A DNA stretch of 7,108 nucleotides from a bacterium (GTDB lineage Bacteria > Auribacterota > UBA3054 > B51-G9), in the NCBI GenBank assembly GCA_029939815.1, contig JAOZSF010000065.1, positions 1,520 to 8,627 on the forward strand, read 5' to 3'. Shown in pieces: positions 1 to 6,366 of the stretch. Position 1 is the first letter of the stretch. Each line of letters opens with the position of its first letter. Below the pieces are notes generated by a model. The model did not search any database. It had not been told where the DNA came from and saw only the letters and a list, made by a program, of their open reading frames with translations. The translations under genes and the position numbers were made by a program.

Positions 1-1
1 T

Positions 2-505
2 ATGAAAAAACTTGTCATTTATTATTCGTTTGAGGGAAATACAAAATTAATCGCGGAAGATATAGCGAAAGCAATTGACGCTGATCTTCTTGAAATCAAG
101 CCGGTAACTGAAATTGAAACAAAAGGGTTCATGAAATTCTTTTGGGGAGGAAAGCAGGCGATGATGAATGAAAAACCATTGCTGCTTCCATTAGACAAAA
201 ATCCTGAGGATTACGATGTGATTTTTATCGGTACGCCGGTTTGGGCATGGGCTCCCGCTCCTCCGTTAAAAACGTTTTTTGACACGCATAAATTCGAGAA
301 TAAAAAAATCGCTTTGTTTTGCTGTCACGGCGGTGGAAAAGGCAAAACTCTGGAGAAAATGAAACAGGCATTAGGTGAGCAAAATGAATTTATAGGACAG
401 ATTGATTTTGTTGATCCGTTAAAAAGAAAAACTGAAGAAAAAGTAAAGAAAGCTGTTGAATGGGCAAGAACAATTTGCGGAAAAATAAATTGTAACACCA
501 AATAA
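2..505 (+). CDS. Flavodoxin-family protein
   Basis: A 167-residue protein predicted to bind FMN and shuttle electrons or act as a small cytoplasmic flavin reductase; its partner is not visible here. The N-terminus is a beta strand (KLVIYYS, residues 3-9) leading into the phosphate-binding loop S9-F-E-G12-N13-T14, the classic flavodoxin signature. A second typical segment is YDVIFIGTPVWAWAPAPPL (residues 71-89), the strand and loop that stack on the flavin ring, followed by KKIALFCCHGGGKGKTLEKM (101-120), the third flavin-contacting region. The length is normal for short-chain flavodoxin-like proteins. The ATG is only one base inside the window, so the ribosome binding site and promoter are unseen, but MKKLVIYYS is a natural start for the fold. 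It is separated from mreC by 127 bp and a palindromic element, so it is probably a separate transcription unit. Family assignment is firm; the exact role is unknown. Confidence 0.88.
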   Translation: MKKLVIYYSFEGNTKLIAEDIAKAIDADLLEIKPVTEIETKGFMKFFWGGKQAMMNEKPLLLPLDKNPEDYDVIFIGTPVWAWAPAPPLKTFFDTHKFENKKIALFCCHGGGKGKTLEKMKQALGEQNEFIGQIDFVDPLKRKTEEKVKKAVEWARTICGKINCNTK

Positions 506-523
506 CCACGCTTTGTGTTTCAT

Positions 524-577
524 TGTAGCCGCTGCCGCTGGCTGCGGTGAATTCCGACCTCAGCGAGGTCGGCTACA
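524..577. repeat. REP-like GC-rich double-hairpin element
   Basis: A 54-bp GC-rich island stands out from the A+T-rich surroundings between the flavodoxin gene and mreC. Its ends are an 8-bp inverted repeat, TGTAGCCG (524-531) and CGGCTACA (570-577). Inside are two hairpins. The left one is CCGC-T-GCC, loop GCT, GGC-T-GCGG (529-547) with one T-T mismatch. The right one is CCGACCTC, loop AGC, GAGGTCGG (554-572), a perfect 8-bp stem. The outer arms and the inner hairpins share bases, so they are alternative folds. This architecture resembles REP/BIME-type dispersed palindromes. There is no T-run directly after it, so it is not a classic intrinsic terminator, though it could stabilise the 3' end of the flavodoxin message. 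Only one copy is in the window, so 'repeat' is an inference from structure. Confidence 0.6.
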
Positions 578-597
578 GAGTTCCCTCCCTGTTATTA

Positions 598-632
598 TTG
601 CTTTTATTCCTGTCTTATGATAAAATTAAAAT
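598..632 (+). promoter_or_regulatory. Candidate promoter for the mreCD-mrdA operon
   Basis: A -35-like TTGCTT (598-603) is followed after 17 bp by TAAAAT (621-626), one mismatch from the TATAAT consensus. The predicted start of transcription falls on or next to the A of the mreC ATG at 633. An overlapping TATGAT (616-621) is an alternative -10 but has no good -35 partner. No Shine-Dalgarno sequence precedes the ATG. The -35 match is weak (3 of 6) and A+T-rich DNA yields chance matches, so this is tentative. Confidence 0.33.
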
Positions 633-1463
633 ATGATTAAATTAGCAAAAAATATTACAGGAATTATCGTAATTCTTGCTCTCTTTATTATACTTTCACG
701 CGGCGGTTTACTCGGTGGAGCGATTGACAGAGCGGCTACCGACATATCAACACCTCTTGTAGATTTTATGGGTCTTCCGTTCCGATTTTTGAAAAGTCGA
801 TTTGCTTTTATCGGTGATAATAAAGTTCTTATAGAAAAAAATAAAAAACTTGCCGATCAGGTTAAAACACTTGAAAGAGAGATCAACAGTTTTAAAAGCC
901 GCGAAAGTCAGTACAATCAACTTGAAAAACTTGCACGCCTTAAAGATGAATATAATTATGATGTTCTCCCGGCAAGAATCGTTCTGAAAGATAATATGGA
1001 TTGGTCCAGAACAATTGTCATCAACCGGGGAAGCCGAGACGGTCTTACGCCGAATATGGCAGTTGTTTCCGGCGCGGGACTTGTAGGAAAAATTATTAGA
1101 ACAGGATACGCTTACTCAAGAGTTTTACTTCTGATTGACAGTACATTTAAAGTAGGTGCGCGATTAAGAAATTCGCGTTTCGCGGGACTTCTTGAAGGGC
1201 GTGGAATGAATCAACTGATTCTTAATTATCTGCCGCGTGAAGCTGTTTTTCAAGAAAACGAAGAGGTTGTAACTTCAGGGCTTGGAGGAATTTTTCCTGC
1301 CGGTTACCTTATCGGAACAGTAAAAAAAACACATTATGAAGAATATGGTTTTTATAAATATATTACTGTAAAACCCGCGGTAGATTTTAATACTCTCGAA
1401 TTAGTTGCGGTAGTCAAGCGTCTTCCGCCACAAATTGACGTACCTTTCACCATTTCCGAATGA
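633..1463 (+). CDS. mreC: Rod shape-determining protein MreC
   Basis: MreC is the bitopic inner-membrane scaffold of the elongasome; its periplasmic part binds PBP2 and helps switch on side-wall peptidoglycan synthesis. The 276-residue product has a single N-terminal membrane anchor (about residues 7-22), a charged coiled-coil stretch (about 62-106, many K/E/L positions) used for dimerisation, and then the two-lobed beta domain of the family (about 110-263). Conserved-looking blocks are INRGSRDGLTPNMAVVSGAG (130-149) running into LVGKI, and TSGLGGIFPAGYLIG (214-228). Length is typical. The ATG at 633 puts the anchor in the expected place, and no better in-frame start is seen; there is no Shine-Dalgarno site. 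Its stop overlaps the mreD start (ATGA). mreB, usually directly upstream, is absent; a flavodoxin gene sits there instead. Confidence 0.95.
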   Translation: MIKLAKNITGIIVILALFIILSRGGLLGGAIDRAATDISTPLVDFMGLPFRFLKSRFAFIGDNKVLIEKNKKLADQVKTLEREINSFKSRESQYNQLEKLARLKDEYNYDVLPARIVLKDNMDWSRTIVINRGSRDGLTPNMAVVSGAGLVGKIIRTGYAYSRVLLLIDSTFKVGARLRNSRFAGLLEGRGMNQLILNYLPREAVFQENEEVVTSGLGGIFPAGYLIGTVKKTHYEEYGFYKYITVKPAVDFNTLELVAVVKRLPPQIDVPFTISE

Positions 1464-1945
1464 ATCTTTTCCTGATAAGTTTATTTGTTTTTTTGATTAC
1501 TCTTGCTCTGCAGCACGTAAGAGGGGGAAACTTGTTTGATTTTATTACGCCGCTACTCGTTTCGATAGGATTAGTGGCAACAAAAAGAACAGCGGTTCTA
1601 TGGACTTTATGCATGGCGTTTTTCTGGTCGGCAACGACAAGACATTCTTTTACAATGATCGTTGTTTTGTGGGGACTCGCGATTTGGACCATCAGGATTT
1701 TATCGCGGGATATTGAATGGCGTAAACCTATTATCATTTTTCTTATGGCCATGCTTTTTTCTTTTGCCTGGCAAATAAGTGTTTTAATGTTAGTCTGGTT
1801 TAACGGTAACGCGCCGACACTTGATACTGTTGCTATTTTATCTTTGATTTTTCGCCCGCTTACGAGCGGGATTATTGCCGCGATTTTCTGGACTGTCTTT
1901 TTTCGATTGGTCAATCCACATCATCACTTATTACGGGAAGACTAA
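1460..1945 (+). CDS. mreD: Rod shape-determining protein MreD
   Basis: A 161-residue, very hydrophobic inner-membrane protein with about five to six membrane segments (roughly residues 2-20, 26-42, 46-58, 63-83, 90-113 and 122-150), ending in a short charged tail with a three-histidine run. MreD is the polytopic partner of MreC in the elongasome. MreD proteins have few conserved motifs, so the call rests on length, topology and its place between mreC and mrdA. The start codon overlaps the mreC stop by 4 bp (ATGA), and the stop overlaps the mrdA start by 1 bp (TAATG), which points to translational coupling across the operon. No clear Shine-Dalgarno site lies before the ATG. The product is slightly unusual in having many W and F residues, as expected for a membrane protein. 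Confidence 0.88.
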   Translation: MNLFLISLFVFLITLALQHVRGGNLFDFITPLLVSIGLVATKRTAVLWTLCMAFFWSATTRHSFTMIVVLWGLAIWTIRILSRDIEWRKPIIIFLMAMLFSFAWQISVLMLVWFNGNAPTLDTVAILSLIFRPLTSGIIAAIFWTVFFRLVNPHHHLLRED

Positions 1946-3768
1946 TGCCCTATTTGTCTAACAGGAGATTGATGCAAAAGAAGCAGGAACATTATGTTTC
2001 TTCGTGGCGTTATATTTTTCTTGCTGCTTTAATTGGTCTCATTTTTTCTATTATTGCCGGTCAACTTTTATTTTTACAGATGGTAAAAGGCAAATATTTC
2101 AGAAACAAATCAAGTAATCAAAGCGTTAGAAAATTATGGGTCCCGGCTCTGAGAGGTGGAATTTACGATCGTAACGGAATTCTAATCGCCGGGAACAAGC
2201 CGTCGTTTGATGTAGATGTTAATGTAGATAATCTTAAAAAACGACAGGTAACAAATCTTGTTAAGCAACTCTCATTTTTGCTGCGCCAACCTGAAAGCAA
2301 ATTATGGAAAAGGCTTAATCCAAAAAAAAGACTCCCTTATACAGATGCGCGACTGGCGGAAAATATTTCTTTCTCTAATGTCGTGCGTCTCGCGGAACAG
2401 TTAAATGAATTCCCTGAAGTTGAAATAAGAGTCCGCCCGCTGCGATACTATCCTCATGGCGAGCTCGCTTCACACATAATAGGTTATATGGGTAAAGTAA
2501 CTCCGAATCATCCGAAACTTCTTGCTCATGAATATTCCATGCATGACCGTGTTGGTGTTTCAGGAATTGAGCTGATTTGCGAAAATGTACTCCACGGGCG
2601 AAACGGGAAAAAAATTGTTCAGGTTGACAGATCGTCAAAATATGTTGAAACATTAAATTATCTTCCTCCAATTCCCGGTCATGATGTTATTCTTACTATT
2701 GACATAGAACTTCAGAAAGCCATTCAAACCGCGATGTCAAATAAAGTTGGTGCCGCGGTTGCAATTAATCCAAAAAACGGAGAGGTTTTAGCTTTAGTTT
2801 CAAGCCCCGGTTTTGACCCTTCAATTTTTGCCGGTATCGTCTCACCAAAAGCTTATAGAACTCTTATGAACAACCAAAAACGGCCGATGTTTAACCGTGC
2901 AATTTCTTCCAAATACACTCTTGGAAGCGTTTTTAAAATAATTACCGCTATTGCAGGTCTTGAATCCGGAGTTATAAAACCGGATACGGTATTTCATGAC
3001 CCGGGCGTTTTCCGGCTTGGAGGTATGAGAGTTCGTAATTATCGAAACCACAATTACGGTTCGATGGGAGTTACTTATGCATTAAGGGTTTCCTGCAACA
3101 CTTTTTTTTGTAATTATGCAATAAAGATCGGTGTTAAAAATATTTCTAATTATGCAAAACTATTCGGTTTCGGTAAAAAAACAGGCATCGAGTTGCCATC
3201 CGAATCTCCCGGCCTTCTCGGCGACAGAATGTGGAAGAGAAAAACTAAAAATTTGCCGTGGTACCCGGGCGATACAGTTAATTTATCAATTGGACACGGT
3301 TTTCTGATCGTTACACCAATACAAGTTGCATGCATGATTTCTGCAGTTGCCAACGGGGGAATATGGCATCAGCCACACATGATTTCAGGATATAGTTTTG
3401 AAGGCGAATTTACTCCGGCAAATAATGAAGTTAAGACAATTCCCATTCCCGTCCAAAAGAAAAATATGGACATTATTCGCAAAGGATTGTGGGAAGTCGC
3501 TAATACAAAAAACGGTACAGGTAGAAGATGCAAAGTGCCGGGAATTGTAATTGCCGGGAAAACAGGATCGGCAAAACTTAATAATCAGACTTTAGCCTGG
3601 TTCGCCGCATTCGCTCCTTATGAAGATCCGGAAATCGCTATCGCTGTGATTGTAGAAGACGCAACCACAGGCGGGCGGGATGCCGCTCCGGTTGCTCAAG
3701 CGGCCTTTACTGAATATTTTGGAATTAATGCGGAGACAAATAAAATACACATAACAAATAACGAGTAA
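1945..3768 (+). CDS. mrdA: Penicillin-binding protein 2 (elongasome peptidoglycan transpeptidase)
   Basis: A 607-residue class B penicillin-binding protein that cross-links peptidoglycan during side-wall growth, normally paired with the glycosyltransferase RodA and activated by MreC. A short cytoplasmic tail precedes one membrane anchor (about 22-46). The pedestal domain starts with the conserved RGGIYDRNG block (70-78). The transpeptidase domain covers about 245-595 and has all three active-site motifs: S328-V-F-K331 (nucleophilic serine), S383-C-N385, and K539-T-G-S542. The segment LPWYPGDTVN (437-446) and the following SIGHG...TPIQ (448-460) match PBP2 rather than the division enzyme PBP3. 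Small departures are SIGHG where E. coli PBP2 has GIGQG, and KTGS where KTGT is common. The ATG at 1945 overlaps the mreD stop; GGGAAG a few bases before may be a weak ribosome binding site. No rodA follows. Confidence 0.95.
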   Translation: MPYLSNRRLMQKKQEHYVSSWRYIFLAALIGLIFSIIAGQLLFLQMVKGKYFRNKSSNQSVRKLWVPALRGGIYDRNGILIAGNKPSFDVDVNVDNLKKRQVTNLVKQLSFLLRQPESKLWKRLNPKKRLPYTDARLAENISFSNVVRLAEQLNEFPEVEIRVRPLRYYPHGELASHIIGYMGKVTPNHPKLLAHEYSMHDRVGVSGIELICENVLHGRNGKKIVQVDRSSKYVETLNYLPPIPGHDVILTIDIELQKAIQTAMSNKVGAAVAINPKNGEVLALVSSPGFDPSIFAGIVSPKAYRTLMNNQKRPMFNRAISSKYTLGSVFKIITAIAGLESGVIKPDTVFHDPGVFRLGGMRVRNYRNHNYGSMGVTYALRVSCNTFFCNYAIKIGVKNISNYAKLFGFGKKTGIELPSESPGLLGDRMWKRKTKNLPWYPGDTVNLSIGHGFLIVTPIQVACMISAVANGGIWHQPHMISGYSFEGEFTPANNEVKTIPIPVQKKNMDIIRKGLWEVANTKNGTGRRCKVPGIVIAGKTGSAKLNNQTLAWFAAFAPYEDPEIAIAVIVEDATTGGRDAAPVAQAAFTEYFGINAETNKIHITNNE

Positions 3769-3779
3769 CCAGAAATTTT

Positions 3780-4084
3780 ATGTTAATTAATATTTATACC
3801 GCCTAGATTGCTTTCCTGTTAGGTTGCATTGCCGGCGCAGTTTCAGGAATGTTTTTCCACAAAAAAGACTGGATGGGAGGATACGACTCATGGCAAAGAC
3901 GCTTAGTTCGCCTTGCCCATATTTCTTTTTTCGGAATTGGATTTCTAAATCTCGCGTTTGCACTGACAGTAAAATATTTGGGATTGGAAACCGGAATTAT
4001 GATACCGGCAGTTCTGTTGGTTATTGGTGCGGCAACAATGAAGTGGTAAACTGTTACGAGTTTGTTATGTGGCTATTTTTTTAA
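3780..4084 (+). pseudogene. Broken gene for a small membrane protein (in-frame TAG, then frameshift)
   Basis: An ATG 11 bp after the mrdA stop opens MLINIYTA, then hits an in-frame TAG (3804-3806). The same frame continues without a break to 4046: IAFLLGCIAGAVSG, then MFFHKKDWMGGYDSWQRRLVRLAH, two hydrophobic segments, and ...GAATMKW before TAA at 4047-4049. The part after the TAG has the look of a real protein: a membrane segment, a basic W/R-rich loop, and two more membrane segments (about 3918-3965 and 3984-4034). A shift just after the ATG at 4038 gives VVNCYEFVMWLFF up to a stop at 4082-4084, which looks like the lost continuation. From memory it resembles uncharacterised roughly 120-residue membrane proteins, with GGY-S-RR and GHI-FFG-GF-N-like blocks; I cannot confirm this. 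A shorter intact product from ATG 3849 (66 residues) is possible but would lose the first membrane segment. Sequencing error is also possible. Confidence 0.55.
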
Positions 4085-4213
4085 AAAGTCAAAACAATGA
4101 ATATCAAAATAATAAGTCGTAATTTGTGTAAATTAGTTCGTTATGAGTCGTGAGTTTGATTTTTTAACTTTCACACTTTCACACTTTCCAACTATATGTG
4201 TAGCTTTAGCGGT
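4085..4213. other. Non-coding A+T-rich gap between converging genes
   Basis: This 129-bp stretch lies between the broken gene and the end of rsmB. It holds a T7A5 run at its left edge (4076-4087), degenerate copies of an AGTCGTAA-like word, and an 8-bp tandem repeat. I see no open reading frame with protein-like composition and no strong stem followed by a T-run, so the place where the two converging transcripts end is not obvious. Confidence 0.5.
4167..4190. repeat. 8-bp tandem repeat ACTTTCAC
   Basis: Two perfect copies of ACTTTCAC (4167-4174 and 4175-4182) are followed by a third, partial copy ACTTTCCA (4183-4190). The array lies 23 bp past the rsmB stop on its downstream side. Such short arrays in intergenic DNA can vary in copy number through slippage. 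No function is evident, and it lies outside any coding region. Confidence 0.7.
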
Positions 4214-5500
4214 TCAATTTTTCTTCATCAAGGCGAAAAAGCCTCCGCACATATTTTTTTCACCGGGTAAATTCAATTCCTTTTTTATACAGGTCATATT
4301 TTTATTTTCAGACAGAAAGATATCTATGACGTCTTCGGTCTCTTCATCTGTAAAAGTACAAACGGAGTATAAAATATAACCTCCCGGTTTTATAACTTCA
4401 ACAGCGGCGGAAAGCAACTGCTTTTGTAGAATTTGTATTGAAGTAAAACTTTCATTGGTTACGCGCCATCTGATTTCAGGATGACGCTGGATAACACCCA
4501 GACTTGAACATGGCGCGTCAAGCATGACCGCATCAAATTGTTCTTTCCCGAAAATTTTTGCTGAATCTCTTCCATCGCCGATAACAGAACTAACATTTTC
4601 AATTTTGCATCTTTTCAGATTTTCTTTTAACTTTTCAATTCTGCGTGATGAATTATCCATCGCGGTTATTTCCACATCTTCTAAACAAGATGTTAAAATC
4701 GCTTTCCCGCCCGGCGCGGCACACATATCGAGAATTTTCATGTCCGGTTGGAGAGGAAGTTGCCGAGTGATAGAGATTGACCAAGGGGTCATCAAGTAAA
4801 CATCACCGTTTTTAAAACAATTTGATTTGAACAAGTTTTTAAAATCTTTAATTTTTAAGATCTGTTGATCAAACTCATCTGATAATTCAGCAATATCAGG
4901 AACTAATTCTTTAACTGTTTCATCGAAATTTCTTAAGATAGCGGCGTGTTGTTCCGGTTTTTTATTATTCCATTTTAATATCTCTATAGCTTTTTCTTCA
5001 CCAAAATCTTTGCGCCATTTGTTTATAAGCCAGGACGGATGAGAATAAGACGTTGTTGCGCTTATTTTCCTAAGTTTTTTTCCAACAACATTGTCACGTA
5101 AAGCGCTTCTTAAAATTCCGTTAACGAATTTTGACCAGCCAATTTTATTTTCCTGTTTGCAAAGATTAACTGCTTCATTAACAATTGCGTGATCAGGAAT
5201 TTTATCTAAAAATAATAACTGATAAAAACTGATTACTAATATCCAACGTAACTCAAATTCTATTTTTGAAACCGGCTGTGAACTGTACTCGGAAAGATAA
5301 AATTCCAGCAGCGTTTTATTTCTCAAGCAGCCGGATATAATTTCATAAGCCAGATTTCTTTCAACAGCCGGCAAAATTTGTTTTTGGCATATTTTTTCTA
5401 ATTTTTCATCCGCGTGATGACGAAAATTTCCCTGTTCAAGTTCTGTTAAAACTTTCCACGCGATATATCTTGCGGATAATGTACCGGCTGATTTATTCAT
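4214..5500 (-). CDS. rsmB: 16S rRNA (cytosine-967-C5) methyltransferase RsmB
   Basis: RsmB uses S-adenosylmethionine to methylate C5 of cytosine 967 in 16S rRNA. The 428-residue length equals the usual size (E. coli about 429). The N-terminal third (about 5-140) is the NusB-like RNA-binding domain. The Rossmann methyltransferase domain follows, with motif I M259-CAAPGGK (260-266), an acidic SAM-contacting residue near D282, GDGRD (308-312), motif IV D328-A-P-C331-S-S with R339-H-P, and motif VI Y378-S-V-C381-T. C381 is the expected catalytic nucleophile and C331 the release cysteine. The end, NLPG...GGFFALMKK, is typical of the family. The usual Q-D pair just before motif I is replaced by TPWS (238-241), and GGK is followed by A rather than T. 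There is no Shine-Dalgarno site before the ATG. It lies 41 bp behind a sugar permease with no terminator between, so co-transcription is likely. Confidence 0.94.
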   Translation of the reverse strand: MNKSAGTLSARYIAWKVLTELEQGNFRHHADEKLEKICQKQILPAVERNLAYEIISGCLRNKTLLEFYLSEYSSQPVSKIEFELRWILVISFYQLLFLDKIPDHAIVNEAVNLCKQENKIGWSKFVNGILRSALRDNVVGKKLRKISATTSYSHPSWLINKWRKDFGEEKAIEILKWNNKKPEQHAAILRNFDETVKELVPDIAELSDEFDQQILKIKDFKNLFKSNCFKNGDVYLMTPWSISITRQLPLQPDMKILDMCAAPGGKAILTSCLEDVEITAMDNSSRRIEKLKENLKRCKIENVSSVIGDGRDSAKIFGKEQFDAVMLDAPCSSLGVIQRHPEIRWRVTNESFTSIQILQKQLLSAAVEVIKPGGYILYSVCTFTDEETEDVIDIFLSENKNMTCIKKELNLPGEKNMCGGFFALMKKN

Positions 5501-5541
5501 AATTTATAAAAAGTTGAGGTGAAATATTGTGCAAATAATTA

Positions 5542-6366
5542 TTAACCTTTCACTGCGCCGGCAGAAAGTCCTTTCACAAACAATCTCATCGTAAAAAGGA
5601 AGATCAAAACAAGAGGAATCGCAGCGATACTGAATCCCGCCATCATCTGTCCCCACAATTTTACATACTCACCGTCAAGCCGCATTAAGCCAACAGGGAT
5701 GAGCTGTTTATACTCATCAGAAATAAAGACAAGAGGTGTTATAAAATCATTCCAACATCCGAGAAATCGTAAAATCGCAAGTGTGGCAAGTATACTTCCG
5801 CTCATTGGAATAACGATATTAAAAATCTGCTTAAAGGGGCCCGCACCGTCAACCTGCGCGGCTTCGAACAGATCCTGAGGAATTTCTTCAATGAAGTTTC
5901 TTAAAACGAAAATGCAGAAAACCTGTCCACCGACAGTGTATAAAACCGACAATCCCATCAACGAATTTAGTAAGCTTAAGTTTTTCATTAAAACAAACAG
6001 AGGAACAAGATTCATAATTGCCGGCATAAAAAGCAAGCCAAGCAATAAATACCATAAAATTGTTTTACCCGGGAAACTGTATCTCGCGAAAACATACGCA
6101 CTCATCAACGCGGTGATTAATGTCGCAAATACACTGATTGTGGATGTAAAAATACTGTTTGCGATATAGCCTTTTATCGCGTACCAGCCGTGAACCCAGT
6201 TTTGCCAATCAAATGGAAAAGTTATACCAAACGGATTATGAAGAAATTGTGTGTTGGTTTTAAAACTGATTGCAAACATTACATAAAGCGGGAAAAAAGC
6301 AAAAAGCAGAACAAACCAAATTAATGAATTTTTTATAATTTCATGTGAAGGTTGTGATTTTTTCAT
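5542..6366 (-). CDS. Carbohydrate ABC transporter permease, MalG/UgpE type
   Basis: A 274-residue inner-membrane permease, one of two that form the channel of a carbohydrate importer. It has an N-terminal membrane segment (about 13-33), then a periplasmic loop with the family-like NWVHGWYAIKGYIANSIF stretch (56-73), and five further membrane segments. The cytoplasmic EAA loop that docks on the ATPase is clear: E168-A-A-QVDG174 ... IP187. The N- and C-termini are complete and the length is usual for MalG-like subunits. The start is well supported: GTGAGGATT provides a Shine-Dalgarno AGGA about 8 bases before the ATG, and the ATG overlaps the stop of the upstream permease by 4 bp (ATGA). The substrate cannot be read from the sequence; sugars or glycerol-phosphate-like compounds are the usual cargo. 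No ATPase or binding protein is inside the window. Confidence 0.93.
   Translation of the reverse strand: MKKSQPSHEIIKNSLIWFVLLFAFFPLYVMFAISFKTNTQFLHNPFGITFPFDWQNWVHGWYAIKGYIANSIFTSTISVFATLITALMSAYVFARYSFPGKTILWYLLLGLLFMPAIMNLVPLFVLMKNLSLLNSLMGLSVLYTVGGQVFCIFVLRNFIEEIPQDLFEAAQVDGAGPFKQIFNIVIPMSGSILATLAILRFLGCWNDFITPLVFISDEYKQLIPVGLMRLDGEYVKLWGQMMAGFSIAAIPLVLIFLFTMRLFVKGLSAGAVKG

Noticed and set aside
554..600. The right hairpin of the REP-like element as an intrinsic terminator of the flavodoxin gene
   Set aside because: The stem is strong but is followed by CTACAGAGTTCCCTCCC, with no T-run, so it lacks the second part of an intrinsic terminator.
1447..1914. A 155-codon open frame on the - strand opposite mreD
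   Set aside because: It covers the well-supported mreD almost exactly, its product is basic and low in recognisable domains, and it has no ribosome binding site; it is an antisense shadow.
2375..2671. Open frame on the - strand inside mrdA (also 2842-3051 and 3150-3353)
   Set aside because: All lie within the conserved PBP2 coding region, and the products have no protein-like features or start signals.
4073..4090. T7A5 run as a bidirectional terminator for the converging operons
   Set aside because: The only possible stem is pure A-T with no GC-rich base, too weak to call a terminator.
4143..4379. A 78-codon + strand frame running into the end of rsmB
   Set aside because: More than half overlaps the conserved RsmB C-terminus on the other strand, and the start lies in low-complexity repeat DNA.
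5501..5541. A promoter for rsmB (TTGCAC and TATAAA on the - strand)
   Set aside because: The spacing is about 20 bp, the -35 match is poor, and the -10 would lie only 2 bases from the ATG, placing the start of transcription inside the gene.
5891..6169. A 92-codon + strand frame inside the MalG-type permease
   Set aside because: It is antisense to conserved permease sequence including the EAA region, and its product is a basic sequence without a domain.
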